Notes under the pieces: generated by a model
The model's database searches: none
What the model was told of the DNA's origin: nothing
The model's input: the letters and a program-made list of their open reading frames with translations, nothing else
Translations under genes and position numbers: made by a program
Origin: Halobacillus naozhouensis
Lineage (GTDB): Bacteria; Bacillota; Bacilli; Bacillales; Halobacillaceae
Assembly (NCBI RefSeq): GCF_029714185.1
Contig: NZ_CP121671.1
Location: 62,001 to 126,000, forward strand
Length of the DNA: 64,000 nt
Direction of reading: 5' to 3'
In this document: piece by piece, positions 7,806 to 16,458 of the stretch
How the letters are laid out: every line of letters starts with the position of its first letter
How positions within the stretch are numbered: the stretch's first letter is position 1

Positions 7806-9773
7806 ATGTCTGAAAACAAAAAGACATTTTATATTAGTACACCAATTTATTATCCAAGCGGAAACTTGCATATAGGTCATGCCTATACGACAGTAGCTGG
7901 TGATGCTATGGCTAGATATAAGCGTTTGCAAGGCTATGATGTCATGTATTTAACCGGCACAGATGAACATGGTCAGAAAATCCAGCGTAAAGCAGAAGAG
8001 AAAGGGGTCAGTTCCCAGGCTTATGTAGACGAGATTGTAAGTGGGATTAAGGACCTCTGGGACAAGCTAGATATTTCATATGATGATTTTATCCGTACTA
8101 CACAAGAGCGTCATAAGATCGTAGTGGCAAAAATCTTCGATTATCTTATGGAAAAAGGGGACATCTACCTTGATGAATATGAAGGATGGTATTGTACCCC
8201 GTGTGAATCGTTCTTTACTGAACGGCAGCTTGATGAAGGACACTGTCCAGATTGTGGCGGCCCTGTTGAAAAGGTAAAAGAAGAATCGTATTTCTTCAGG
8301 ATGAGTAAATATGTTGACCAGCTTCTTGAGTTTTATGAGGAGAACCCTACATTTATTCAGCCCGAAAGCCGTAAGAATGAAATGATTAACAACTTTATTA
8401 AACCTGGTCTTGAGGACCTTGCTGTATCAAGGACAACATTTGATTGGGGCATACAAGTGCCGGGTAATGAGAAGCACGTGATTTATGTATGGATTGATGC
8501 ATTAAGTAACTATATTTCAGCACTTGGCTTTGGAAGTGATGATGATGAGTTGTATAAGAAATTCTGGCCGGCAGATGTGCACCTGGTTGGAAAAGAAATT
8601 GTTCGCTTCCATACGATTTATTGGCCGATTATGCTGATGGCACTAGATCTGCCCCTGCCGAAGAAAGTATTTGCTCATGGTTGGATATTAATGAAAGATG
8701 GGAAAATGTCTAAATCAAAAGGGAATGTTGTCGACCCTGTTCAATTGAGCGAGCGTTACGGACTTGATGCACTTCGTTATTATTTACTCCGTGAAGTACC
8801 ATTTGGTTCTGATGGGGTCTTCACGCCAGAGGCGTTTGTGGAACGGACAAACTATGATTTAGCTAACGACCTGGGCAACCTGTTAAACCGTACGGTGGCG
8901 ATGATCACTAAGTACTTTAACGGTGAGATTCCAAGTCTTACACTTTCAGAAGATGAGTTTGATGCCAACCTTGAGCAATTAGCCGAAGAGACCAGAGTCT
9001 CTGTGGAACAATCATTAGAAAATATGGAGTTCTCTGTTGCTTTGGCTGATTTGTGGAAACTTGTCAGCCGAACAAACAAGTACATCGATGAAACGCAGCC
9101 TTGGATTTTGGCTAAAGATGAAAATAAAAGAGCTCGCTTAGGGAATGTGATGGCCCATTTAGCTGAGTCTTTACGACATATTGGTGTCATGCTTCAGCCA
9201 TTCTTGACCCATACGCCTGAAAGAATCTTTAAGCAATTAGGCTTAGCTCAAGGTGAATGGAAGCAATGGAGCAGCATTACTGAATTTAAAGGTCTCCCTC
9301 AAGGTACTATTGTACAGAAGGATGAACCAATTTTCCCTCGGCTAGATGCAGAGGAAGAAATTCAAGCTATTAAGGATATGATGAAAAAGCCAGTTGCAGA
9401 AAAAGTTGAACAGAAGGAAGAGAAACAAGACGAGCAGGACCAGCCTGAAGAAATAACGATGGATGACTTTATGAAACTGGATTTTCGTGTTGCCGAAGTC
9501 TTAAAGGCGGAAAAAGTAAAGAAAGCTGATAAATTGCTCAAGCTACAATTAGATCTTGGCGGGGAGAAACGCCAGGTGGTGTCAGGCATTGCCGAACATT
9601 ACAAGGAAGATGAACTCACAGGCAGAAAGGTTATTTGTATTACAAACTTAAAGCCTGTTAAGCTTCGTGGCGAACTGTCGCAAGGTATGATTCTGGCTGG
9701 AGAAGATGAGCAAGGAAAACTTGCTCTAGCTTCGATCGATCAAACCATTGAAAACGGTACAAAAGTTAAGTAG
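7806..9773 (+). CDS. metS: Methionyl-tRNA synthetase
   Basis: This class I synthetase charges both initiator and elongator tRNA-Met. The HIGH signature is at residues 22-25, zinc-binding cysteines at 130, 133, 147 and 150, and KMSKS at 300-304. The anticodon-binding helical domain follows, and residues 550-655 form the EMAP-II/Trbp111-like tRNA-binding dimerisation domain, joined by a charged linker rich in Glu, Lys and Gln. At 655 residues it has the usual length. Start ATG 7806 has AGAGGAGGGA just upstream. Confidence 0.97.
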   Translation: MSENKKTFYISTPIYYPSGNLHIGHAYTTVAGDAMARYKRLQGYDVMYLTGTDEHGQKIQRKAEEKGVSSQAYVDEIVSGIKDLWDKLDISYDDFIRTTQERHKIVVAKIFDYLMEKGDIYLDEYEGWYCTPCESFFTERQLDEGHCPDCGGPVEKVKEESYFFRMSKYVDQLLEFYEENPTFIQPESRKNEMINNFIKPGLEDLAVSRTTFDWGIQVPGNEKHVIYVWIDALSNYISALGFGSDDDELYKKFWPADVHLVGKEIVRFHTIYWPIMLMALDLPLPKKVFAHGWILMKDGKMSKSKGNVVDPVQLSERYGLDALRYYLLREVPFGSDGVFTPEAFVERTNYDLANDLGNLLNRTVAMITKYFNGEIPSLTLSEDEFDANLEQLAEETRVSVEQSLENMEFSVALADLWKLVSRTNKYIDETQPWILAKDENKRARLGNVMAHLAESLRHIGVMLQPFLTHTPERIFKQLGLAQGEWKQWSSITEFKGLPQGTIVQKDEPIFPRLDAEEEIQAIKDMMKKPVAEKVEQKEEKQDEQDQPEEITMDDFMKLDFRVAEVLKAEKVKKADKLLKLQLDLGGEKRQVVSGIAEHYKEDELTGRKVICITNLKPVKLRGELSQGMILAGEDEQGKLALASIDQTIENGTKVK

Positions 9774-9798
9774 CAGGGAAGAAAGTATAAGAAGCGGA

Positions 9799-9835
9799 GG
9801 GGGAGCAGGAAAGTGAGCTTCCCCTTTGTTTTTTC
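9799..9835 (+). terminator. Terminator after metS
   Basis: GGGGGAGC pairs with GCTTCCCC (one G-U pair) and is followed by TTTGTTTTTT. It separates metS from tatD, which nevertheless begins only a few bases later, so some read-through is likely. Confidence 0.75.
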
Positions 9836-9858
9836 AGGTAATAAAGGAGGTATTGATG

Positions 9859-10629
9859 ATGTTGTTTGATACACATGTGCATTTGAATGCAGACCAATTT
9901 ACGGAGGATCTTGAAGAGACAATCACACGGGCGAGGAAAGCAGGAGTTACTTACATGACTGGAGTGGGCTTCGATCGAAAAACGATACCAGCGGCGATTA
10001 AGATTGCCGAAGATCATGATCACATGTATGCAGCGGTTGGCTGGCATCCAGTTGATGCGATTGATATGACAGATGAAGATCTTGCCTGGATTGAGAAGCT
10101 TTCCGCCCATCCTAAGGTGGTCGCTATTGGAGAAATGGGGCTTGATTATCACTGGGATAAGTCTCCGGCAGAAACACAAAAAGAGGTTTTTCGCAAACAA
10201 ATCCAATTAGCGAAAAAAGTAAACATGCCGATTATCATTCATAATCGGGAAGCGACTGACGATATTGTTGAGATCTTACGAGAGGAGAATGCTGCAGAGG
10301 TCGGAGGAATTATGCATTGCTATAGTGGCCCAGTGGAAACAGCCAGAGCATGTATTGATATGAACTTTATGATCTCCTTAGGCGGACCGGTTACATTTAA
10401 GAACGCCAAACTGCCAAAAGAAGTGGCTAAAGCTATTGACCTTGACCATTTACTTGTCGAAACAGATTGTCCATTCCTTGCGCCGCATCCGAATCGAGGA
10501 AAACGTAATGAACCGGCTTATGTCAAGCTTGTAGCGGAGCAGATTGCCGAATTAAAGGGACTGACTTACGAAGAGGTTAGTCAACAGACAACGAAGAATG
10601 CCCTCGATTTCTTCCGAATTCAGTCATGA
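9859..10629 (+). CDS. tatD: TatD-family metal-dependent DNase (YabD)
   Basis: TatD proteins are TIM-barrel metal-dependent hydrolases with 3'-5' DNase activity. The metal ligands are visible: FDTHVHLNAD at the N-terminus, GEMGLDYHW near residue 90, PIIIHNREA near 125, MHCYSGP near 152 and VETDCPFLAPHP near 200. ATG 9859 is preferred over the adjacent ATG 9856 because it gives MLFDTHVHL, as in relatives; AAAGGAGG at 9843-9850 serves either. The 256 residues match the family. Confidence 0.94.
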   Translation: MLFDTHVHLNADQFTEDLEETITRARKAGVTYMTGVGFDRKTIPAAIKIAEDHDHMYAAVGWHPVDAIDMTDEDLAWIEKLSAHPKVVAIGEMGLDYHWDKSPAETQKEVFRKQIQLAKKVNMPIIIHNREATDDIVEILREENAAEVGGIMHCYSGPVETARACIDMNFMISLGGPVTFKNAKLPKEVAKAIDLDHLLVETDCPFLAPHPNRGKRNEPAYVKLVAEQIAELKGLTYEEVSQQTTKNALDFFRIQS

Positions 10630-10734
10630 TATAGAGGACTTTCAGATTAATATTACAAATAAACGGTGAAAATGTATGGGAATTGTAACATGTTTGTTAT
10701 GTTAATTTCCTAGGTACAAGTGCATAATGTTAAG

Positions 10735-10766
10735 AGTCAGCTACTATTAGCTGGCTTCTTTTTTAT
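10735..10766 (+). terminator. Terminator after tatD
   Basis: AGTCAGCTA at 10735-10743 pairs with TAGCTGGCT at 10748-10756 (one G-U pair), followed by a T-rich tract. It lies about 100 bases past the tatD stop. Confidence 0.75.
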
Positions 10767-10780
10767 TAGAATACTTTTCT

Positions 10781-10810
10781 TTGACATCATTTTGTCATAT
10801 TCATTATAAT
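10781..10810 (+). promoter_or_regulatory. Sigma-A promoter of yabE
   Basis: TTGACA at 10781-10786 and TATAAT at 10805-10810 are both perfect consensus hexamers, 18 bases apart, 34 bases before the yabE start. Confidence 0.85.
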
Positions 10811-10843
10811 TCAACGCGTGCTTAAAGAAGGAGGAAGGGGAGA

Positions 10844-12127
10844 ATGAAAAACGTTAAATCAGTACTGAGCTCAGCTCTGGTTTGGACATTTGTAATTTCA
10901 ACCTTGAGTATCACTTTTTTAGGGTTCGTTATGTTTGAAGCAACAAAGGCTTCGGTACAGATTACAAAGAATGGCGAGCAGCAACTGGTTCGTACTCATG
11001 CCGATACGGTCAAAGAATTACTGGCAGATCTTCATGTAACCTTAGAGCCTCATGATCGACTATCACACGAATTATCACAACCTATTACATATGGTATGGA
11101 TGTAGAATATACTGAATCTAAATCTATTAACCTAACTATTGATAAGAAGGCAAACCGGTTTCATACGACTGCAGCGACAGTTGGTGAATTTCTTAATGCC
11201 CAGCAATTGGAACTTAAGGAACGGGATTACATATCACACGACATGGATTCATTCATTAAAGACGGAATGAAGCTTGAAGTGAAAAAAGCTATTCAAGTAA
11301 CGTTTAATGACGGCGGCGAGAAGCAAAAGATTTGGACTACTGCTTCTACTGTTGAAGAATTTTTAAGCAAACAGGACGTTACGATAGATGAATTAGATCA
11401 GTTAAATGTGTCTAAAACGGATAAAGTTCATGCTGAGATTCCTATATCGATCACACGGATTGAAAAAGTAAAAGACGTGGTTGAGGAAGAAGTTGAATAC
11501 ACGGTGATTACCCGCAAAGATGATTCTATTCCTGAAGGGGAAGAGCGTATTATTTCCGATGGAGAAGTGGGTTTAGTCACTAAAGAATATCAGGTTACTA
11601 TTACGAACGGTGAAGAAACAAATCGCAAGTTAGTAAGGGAAACGGTACAGAAGGAAAGTCAGGATCAAATTGTTGCCCTAGGAACAAAGGTAGAAGCACC
11701 AAAGGTGGAAACAAAGCGTGTGACAGCCTCTGCTGACAAAGCTAAGTCTTCTCAAGAGCCAGCGGAAACAAATGTCGTAGCAACGAGTGCATCTTCTGAT
11801 ACGTCACCGACTCCATCGAGAAGCAGCGGTAGCAGGGCAAAAACGCTTCATATGAAAGCGACCGCCTATTCTGCGAACTGTCCTGGTTGCTCAGGTCTCA
11901 CAGCTACAGGGATTAATCTGAAGGCGAACCCTGATAAAAAAGTGATAGCCGTAGACCCGAGTGTCATTCCTTTGGGAAGCCGCGTTTGGGTGGAAGGATA
12001 TGGTTATGCAGTAGCAGGGGATACAGGTGGAGCTATTCAAGGGAACGAGATCGATGTTTTTATCCCTTCGAAAAGTAGAGCCAGCAGTTTTGGACATCGT
12101 ACCGTACAGGTTAAAATATTGGAATAA
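10844..12127 (+). CDS. yabE: YabE, secreted cell-wall protein with DUF348, G5 and 3D domains
   Basis: This is a resuscitation-promoting-factor-like exported protein thought to remodel peptidoglycan. An N-terminal signal segment or membrane anchor covers about residues 8-35. Three DUF348 repeats follow (each with an HTTAATVGEFL-like core), then a G5 domain near residues 200-280, a Ser/Pro/Thr-rich linker, and a C-terminal 3D domain from about 335 (MKATAYSANCPGCSG, then AVDPSVIPLGSRVWVEGYG and the Asp-rich AGDTGGAIQGNEIDVF). The 427 residues compare with 437 in B. subtilis. In B. subtilis an antisense RNA controls yabE; I could not confirm one here. Confidence 0.94.
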   Translation: MKNVKSVLSSALVWTFVISTLSITFLGFVMFEATKASVQITKNGEQQLVRTHADTVKELLADLHVTLEPHDRLSHELSQPITYGMDVEYTESKSINLTIDKKANRFHTTAATVGEFLNAQQLELKERDYISHDMDSFIKDGMKLEVKKAIQVTFNDGGEKQKIWTTASTVEEFLSKQDVTIDELDQLNVSKTDKVHAEIPISITRIEKVKDVVEEEVEYTVITRKDDSIPEGEERIISDGEVGLVTKEYQVTITNGEETNRKLVRETVQKESQDQIVALGTKVEAPKVETKRVTASADKAKSSQEPAETNVVATSASSDTSPTPSRSSGSRAKTLHMKATAYSANCPGCSGLTATGINLKANPDKKVIAVDPSVIPLGSRVWVEGYGYAVAGDTGGAIQGNEIDVFIPSKSRASSFGHRTVQVKILE

Positions 12128-12135
12128 AAGCCAGG

Positions 12136-12164
12136 AAGCAGAGGGGGTCTCCTCTGCTTTTTTC
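12136..12164 (+). terminator. Terminator after yabE
   Basis: AAGCAGAGG at 12136-12144 pairs perfectly with CCTCTGCTT at 12151-12159, followed by a T tract. Confidence 0.9.
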
Positions 12165-12227
12165 TATTTTATACTCGTGGTATGCTAAGTAAGATTATAT
12201 GGAGAACCAACTGGAGGAAGATAGCTT

Positions 12228-12791
12228 TTGAGGATAAAAGAAGTTATTGTCGTAGAAGGAAAAGACGATACAGCAAAGGTTCGTCAGGCTGTTAATGCGG
12301 ACACCATTGAAACGAATGGTTCCGCTATAGATAACTATGTAATTGAACAAATAAGGCATGCTAAGGAGAAACGTGGTGTCATTATTTTCACCGACCCGGA
12401 TTACCCCGGGGAGAGAATCAGACATATTGTGGATCAGCACGTGAAGGGGTGTAAGCATGCTTTTCTGCCTAAAGAACATGCAAGAGCAAAAAAGGATCGT
12501 GGTATCGGGATTGAGCACGCTTCCCTTGAACATATAAGACAGGCATTATCATTAGTATATGAGCTTAGTGACCCAGCGCTAAGTGAGGTCGAGAAAGATG
12601 ACTTGATTGCATTTGGATTAATAGGTGGTCCTGCTGCCAGTAGAAGGCGGGAGAAGTTAGGGGACCGGCTTCACATAGGAAAGACAAATGGAAAGCAACT
12701 TTTGCGCCGCCTTAACATGTTTCATATTACGAAAGACCAGCTTAGTACGGCCATGAATCAGATTATCCAGGAGGAAAAGAATGAACAATAA
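12228..12791 (+). CDS. rnmV: Ribonuclease M5
   Basis: RNase M5 is the Toprim-domain nuclease that matures 5S rRNA precursor together with ribosomal protein L18. The Toprim signatures are VVEGKDDT near residue 6 and the acidic FTDPDYPGERIR near 58. The start is TTG 12228 with GGAGGAAG at 12213-12220. The 187 residues match the family. Its stop overlaps the rsmA start by 11 bases, so the two rRNA-processing genes are coupled. The likely substrates, two differing 5S genes, lie further along this window. Confidence 0.95.
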   Translation: MRIKEVIVVEGKDDTAKVRQAVNADTIETNGSAIDNYVIEQIRHAKEKRGVIIFTDPDYPGERIRHIVDQHVKGCKHAFLPKEHARAKKDRGIGIEHASLEHIRQALSLVYELSDPALSEVEKDDLIAFGLIGGPAASRRREKLGDRLHIGKTNGKQLLRRLNMFHITKDQLSTAMNQIIQEEKNEQ

Positions 12792-13647
12792 AGCTGTAGC
12801 TACACCAACTCGTACAAAAGAAATCCTTAACACACATGGTTTTTCTTTTAAAAAGAGCTTGGGTCAAAATTTCATTATTGATGTCAATATATTGAAGAAC
12901 ATTATAGAACATGCGGAAATCGATCAACATGCCGGCGCCATTGAAATAGGACCGGGGATTGGAGCTTTAACCGAGCAGCTGGCTCAGCATGCAGGCAAGG
13001 TCGTGGCCTTTGAAATCGATCAGCGTTTGTTACCGATCTTAGGTGAAAGCCTTTCCCCTTATGATAATGTAGAAGTTATTAATCAAGACATTTTAAAGGC
13101 TAACGTAAAACAGGTCATTGAAGAGAATTTCAGCTCGGATCAGAAGGTGAAAGTGGTTGCCAACCTTCCTTACTATATTACTACTCCTATCCTAATGAAG
13201 CTGTTGATGGATCGCCTGCCGATCGACAGTATAACTGTGATGATTCAAAAGGAAGTCGCCGATCGGATGGCAGCAGTGCCTAATACGAAAAGCTACGGAT
13301 CCTTATCGATTGCGGTTCAGTATTATACGGTAGCCCAGGTGGCTATGAATGTACCTAAGACCGTGTTTATGCCACAGCCGAATGTCGATTCGTCCGTCCT
13401 TCATTTACAAATGAGAGCAGAGCCGCCCGTGAATGTGGACAATGAAGACTTTTTCTTCGATGTAGTGAAAGCTTCTTTTGGCCAGCGGAGAAAAACACTA
13501 ATTAATAACTTAGCCCGCCACTTTAAAGGAAAAATGGAGAAGTCAGACATTCTAGGGTGTCTGGAAAAGGCGGGGATCAACCCTACACGTCGTGGTGAAT
13601 CTTTGTCCATAGAAGAGTTCGGGTTGCTAGCCCGCCATCTTAGCTAA
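12781..13647 (+). CDS. rsmA: 16S rRNA dimethyladenosine transferase
   Basis: RsmA (KsgA) dimethylates two adjacent adenosines in the 3' terminal hairpin of 16S rRNA late in small-subunit assembly. The protein shows LGQNFIID near residue 27, the SAM motif EIGPGIGALTEQL near 55, an acidic EID turn and the catalytic NLPYYITTPIL near 128. The 288 residues are standard. ATG 12781 is preceded by CAGGAGGAAAAG within the end of rnmV. Confidence 0.97.
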   Translation: MNNKAVATPTRTKEILNTHGFSFKKSLGQNFIIDVNILKNIIEHAEIDQHAGAIEIGPGIGALTEQLAQHAGKVVAFEIDQRLLPILGESLSPYDNVEVINQDILKANVKQVIEENFSSDQKVKVVANLPYYITTPILMKLLMDRLPIDSITVMIQKEVADRMAAVPNTKSYGSLSIAVQYYTVAQVAMNVPKTVFMPQPNVDSSVLHLQMRAEPPVNVDNEDFFFDVVKASFGQRRKTLINNLARHFKGKMEKSDILGCLEKAGINPTRRGESLSIEEFGLLARHLS

Positions 13648-13650
13648 AGT

Positions 13651-13678
13651 CACACGATCTAACTCCCCACATACACTA
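13651..13678 (+). promoter_or_regulatory. Predicted sigma-K promoter of yabG
   Basis: CATACACTA at 13670-13678 fits the sigma-K -10 (CATAnnnTA), and CACAC at 13651-13655 supplies the AC-type -35 at about 15 bases. yabG is a sigma-K gene in B. subtilis. Transcription would start near 13685. Confidence 0.65.
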
Positions 13679-13704
13679 ACGTAGTGCTAGCTGTGAGGTG
13701 GGGA
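13664..13704 (+). promoter_or_regulatory. Hairpin covering the yabG ribosome-binding site
   Basis: TCCCCAC at 13664-13670 pairs with GTGGGGA at 13698-13704, which contains part of the yabG ribosome-binding site GAGGTGGGG. A nested stem CACTA/TAGTG (13674-13678 with 13682-13686) sits inside. There is no T tract, so it is not a standard terminator. The left arm lies upstream of the predicted sigma-K start. Confidence 0.5.
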
Positions 13705-13709
13705 AATAA

Positions 13710-14588
13710 ATGCTAACCAATGGAGATCTTGTGACAAGAAAATCTTACAATCATGATATTTTATTTCGTGTCAAATCAATGAATGGTAATCTGATCAAGT
13801 TAATGGGGGAGGATATTCGCTTAGAGGCGGATGCCCCATTGAATGATTTACAAAAAGTATCGGGAACCGAATATCACAAGCGTAAGTCTCATATTGATAA
13901 ACAAGAGGCCTATTCCTATCGCTTGTTTCGGCAGGATTATCGCCTCTTGAGGGAAAAAAGGGAGGCAGAGGCTGGGAGCGGCTATGGTGACAGCACTGAG
14001 GAACCAAGTTACTTCCAAATACCTCCGCGTATTCTTCATATTGACGGAGACCCATTGTTTTTAAAGAAATGTATTCAATTGTATGAGCAGCTAGGGTTAC
14101 AAGTTCATGGGCAGTATTTACAAGAAAAAGAAATGCCGGAGAAGGTTTTAGCTTTAGTGGAGAAGATTCAGCCAGAAATTGTCGTGATCACGGGGCATGA
14201 TTCTTATTCTAAGACAAAGGGTTCAGCTCGTGAGCTGGATTCATATCGTAATTCGCGTTATTTTGTTGAATCTGTAAGGAATATCCGCCAAAAATACCCT
14301 CACTTTGACCAGCTAGTTATTTTCGCGGGAGCCTGTCAGTCACATTTTGAATCGTTAATAAAGGCCGGAGCTAATTTTGCCAGTTCACCAGCAAGGGTAA
14401 ACATTCATGCCATTGACCCAGTTTATGTTGCTGCACGTATAGCCTACACATCGTTCGTGGACCACATCAACATTTGGGAGGTCATTCGAAATACAATCAG
14501 TGGGGAGAAAGGAATGGGCGGAGTAGAAACGCGTGGTTTATTAAGAATTGGAATTCCTTACTCAAAAGATGCTGAAGAGCGACTTTAA
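13710..14588 (+). CDS. yabG: Sporulation-specific protease YabG
   Basis: YabG is a mother-cell cysteine protease that trims spore coat proteins and precedes coat cross-linking. The 292 residues match the B. subtilis length. Conserved blocks include RKSYNHDILFRV near the start, PRILHIDGDPLFLKKC near 108, VVITGHDSYSK near 155, VIFAGACQSHFESLI near 207 and GANFASSPARVNIHAIDP near 224; the HD and GACQS motifs probably hold the catalytic His and Cys. ATG 13710 follows GAGGTGGGG. Confidence 0.94.
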   Translation: MLTNGDLVTRKSYNHDILFRVKSMNGNLIKLMGEDIRLEADAPLNDLQKVSGTEYHKRKSHIDKQEAYSYRLFRQDYRLLREKREAEAGSGYGDSTEEPSYFQIPPRILHIDGDPLFLKKCIQLYEQLGLQVHGQYLQEKEMPEKVLALVEKIQPEIVVITGHDSYSKTKGSARELDSYRNSRYFVESVRNIRQKYPHFDQLVIFAGACQSHFESLIKAGANFASSPARVNIHAIDPVYVAARIAYTSFVDHINIWEVIRNTISGEKGMGGVETRGLLRIGIPYSKDAEERL

Positions 14589-14622
14589 AAAAGGTGCTGA
14601 ATGGTGATTCTGCACCTTTTTT
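14587..14622 (+). terminator. Terminator after yabG
   Basis: AAAAAAGGTGC at 14587-14597 pairs with GCACCTTTTTT at 14612-14622. The A and T tracts on both sides could make it bidirectional. Confidence 0.9.
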
Positions 14623-14701
14623 ACTCATTCACTAACCAATAACACATACTTTCCCTTAATTTGGATATGATAAACAATAACGAATTTTACAGATCATTGT
14701 G

Positions 14702-14731
14702 TTGACATTGAATTTACCATACTGGTATAAT
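14702..14731 (+). promoter_or_regulatory. Upstream sigma-A promoter of veg
   Basis: TTGACA at 14702-14707 and TATAAT at 14726-14731 are perfect hexamers 18 bases apart. A second promoter follows at 14744. Confidence 0.75.
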
Positions 14732-14743
14732 TAAATATTTTAT

Positions 14744-14772
14744 TTGACTTTGTCCGTAAATCGTGTTATATT
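14744..14772 (+). promoter_or_regulatory. Downstream sigma-A promoter of veg
   Basis: TTGACT at 14744-14749 and TATATT at 14767-14772 are 17 bases apart. Tandem strong promoters are consistent with the very high vegetative transcription known for veg in B. subtilis. Confidence 0.75.
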
Positions 14773-14794
14773 TTTAATAGTGAGGTGGAGTGTA

Positions 14795-15055
14795 GTGGCT
14801 AAAACGTTAGTAGAAATCAAGCAATCCCTTGAAGGGCAAATTGGAAAGCGTTTAACATTAAAAGCAAACGGCGGCCGTCGAAAGACGATTGAGCGTTCCG
14901 GTGTTCTTGCGGAAACGTATCCAGCCGTTTTTATTGTTGAATTAGACCAAGAAGAAAATGCTTTCGAACGTGTATCTTATAGTTATGCAGATGTACTCAC
15001 AGAAACAGTTGAATTAAACTTCGACGACCTATCGACGATGGCTATGGAGCAGTAA
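14795..15055 (+). CDS. veg: Veg protein, biofilm-associated
   Basis: Veg is a small cytosolic protein; in B. subtilis it stimulates biofilm matrix gene expression by opposing SinR. The GTG start at 14795 has GAGGTGGA at 14782-14789 and gives 86 residues, exactly the B. subtilis length; a longer frame from 14744 would run through the promoter. Typical sequence includes AKTLVEIKQSLEGQIGKRL, then GGRRKTIERSGVLAETYP and SYSYADVLTETVEL. Its stop codon lies in the left arm of the terminator. Confidence 0.95.
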   Translation: MAKTLVEIKQSLEGQIGKRLTLKANGGRRKTIERSGVLAETYPAVFIVELDQEENAFERVSYSYADVLTETVELNFDDLSTMAMEQ

Positions 15056-15083
15056 CCCTTCTTGAGGTTACTGCTTTTCTTAT
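15049..15083 (+). terminator. Terminator overlapping the veg stop codon
   Basis: GCAGTAACC at 15049-15057 pairs with GGTTACTGC at 15066-15074, followed by TTTTCTTATTTT. Confidence 0.88.
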
Positions 15084-15143
15084 TTTACGAAATAAACTTA
15101 GTTTTACCCTAGAAACAGTTACCAGCTCTACATACATATGCCG

Positions 15144-15172
15144 GAATGAAAAAAAGTGCTCATCACATACTA
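15144..15172 (+). promoter_or_regulatory. Predicted sigma-G promoter of sspF
   Basis: GAATG at 15144-15148 and CATACTA at 15166-15172, 17 bases apart, fit the forespore sigma-G consensus, as expected for a small acid-soluble protein gene. Confidence 0.75.
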
Positions 15173-15212
15173 AGCTTGTCGTAGCTAAGTGAGGCAAAAG
15201 GAGCTGAAAACG

Positions 15213-15392
15213 ATGGGACGCAGAAGAAGTATGATGTCCGATTCGTTGAAAGAGGAAATCGCAAAAGAGCTTGGATTTTACGACAAAGTGCAAAGCGATG
15301 GTTGGGGTGGGATTACAACCCGCGATGCAGGTAATATGGTAAAGCGAGCCATTCAAATGGCAGAAGAACAAATGAAAAAAGATCAGTTTTAG
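15213..15392 (+). CDS. sspF: Small acid-soluble spore protein, SspF type
   Basis: This is an alpha/beta-type SASP relative that coats DNA in the dormant spore. The 59-residue protein shows MGRRRSMMSDSLKEEIAKEL, then GFYDKVQSDGWGGITTRDAG and NMVKRAIQMAEEQM, close to B. subtilis SspF. ATG 15213 is used with AAAGGAGC upstream; the extension to 15189 has no site. It has its own sigma-G promoter and terminator, so it is a single-gene unit. Confidence 0.95.
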   Translation: MGRRRSMMSDSLKEEIAKELGFYDKVQSDGWGGITTRDAGNMVKRAIQMAEEQMKKDQF

Positions 15393-15403
15393 GCTGAAAC
15401 TGT

Positions 15404-15437
15404 CTCTCCAGCATCCATAATGCTGGAGAGTTTTTTT
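15404..15437 (+). terminator. Terminator after sspF
   Basis: CTCTCCAGCAT at 15404-15414 pairs perfectly with ATGCTGGAGAG at 15420-15430, followed by seven T. Confidence 0.95.
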
Positions 15438-15529
15438 GTAATTGTTTCCGGTTTGACCGTCTTCTACGCTTTCCGTCATGATATGGTACAATGCATTTTA
15501 TAAGAATATGTGAGAAGTGGGTGTAGGAG

Positions 15530-16396
15530 ATGGAAATTTTGGAGAAGGCCCCGGCCAAAATTAATTTATCATTGGATGTATTATATAAACGTGAAGACGG
15601 CTTTCATGAAGTGGAAATGGTCATGACAACCGTAGACCTGGCTGATCGAGTTGAGCTGTCTACTTTAAGAAGCGGTGTTATTCGCGTCGAGTCGGAAAGT
15701 CGCTTTGTACCGAATGATGAACGGAACCTTGCTTATCGTGCTGCGAAACTGATGAAAGAGCATTATCAAATTAAAGAAGGCGTGCGGATCTTTATAGAAA
15801 AGAATATTCCGGTGGCAGCTGGACTTGCTGGCGGTAGCAGTGATGCTGCTGCTGTATTAAGAGGCGTAAATGAAATATGGGGGATAGGGGCAAGTTTACA
15901 CGAGCTTGCTGAGTTGGGTGCGAAAATAGGATCCGATGTATCATTCTGCGTGTATGGGGGCACAGCTTTGGCTAGAGGTCGTGGAGAACAAATTCTAGAA
16001 TTACCGGCTCCGCCTCCTTGCTGGGTCGTGCTTGCTAAGCCGACAATTGGAGTTTCCACTCAAACCATCTATCAAGGATTCAACCCGAAAACAGCTATCC
16101 ACCCGGACACTAGAGAAATGATCAACGCTTTGAGACAAGGAGATTTTGATGCGATTTGTAGTCAGGTAGGGAATGCTCTAGAAGGGGTGACGACGAAATT
16201 ACACCCTGAAGTGAATCAAATCAAAGAACAAATGCGTCAGGCAGGTGCAGATGCCGTGCTGATGAGCGGGAGCGGTCCTACAGTCTTTGCTTTGGCAGGG
16301 CAGGATGCGAGAGCACAACGGATTTATAATAGCTTGAAGGGATTTTGTACAGAGGTCTACATGGTGAGAATGTTAGGGAACCGGGAAATGACTTGA
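15530..16396 (+). CDS. ispE: 4-diphosphocytidyl-2-C-methyl-D-erythritol kinase
   Basis: IspE is a GHMP kinase acting in the non-mevalonate isoprenoid pathway. The three GHMP motifs are visible: EKAPAKINLSLDV at the N-terminus, PVAAGLAGGSSDAAAV near residues 95-110 (phosphate-binding loop) and LMSGSGPTVFAL near 243. The 288 residues match the family. ATG 15530 follows GTAGGAG. purR begins 62 bases after its stop, so the two may share a transcript. Confidence 0.96.
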   Translation: MEILEKAPAKINLSLDVLYKREDGFHEVEMVMTTVDLADRVELSTLRSGVIRVESESRFVPNDERNLAYRAAKLMKEHYQIKEGVRIFIEKNIPVAAGLAGGSSDAAAVLRGVNEIWGIGASLHELAELGAKIGSDVSFCVYGGTALARGRGEQILELPAPPPCWVVLAKPTIGVSTQTIYQGFNPKTAIHPDTREMINALRQGDFDAICSQVGNALEGVTTKLHPEVNQIKEQMRQAGADAVLMSGSGPTVFALAGQDARAQRIYNSLKGFCTEVYMVRMLGNREMT

Positions 16397-16458
16397 TGAA
16401 AACCGTACAAATCTGATATATTATTATAATAATATTCGGATTCTAGAGGTGGCTTTTC

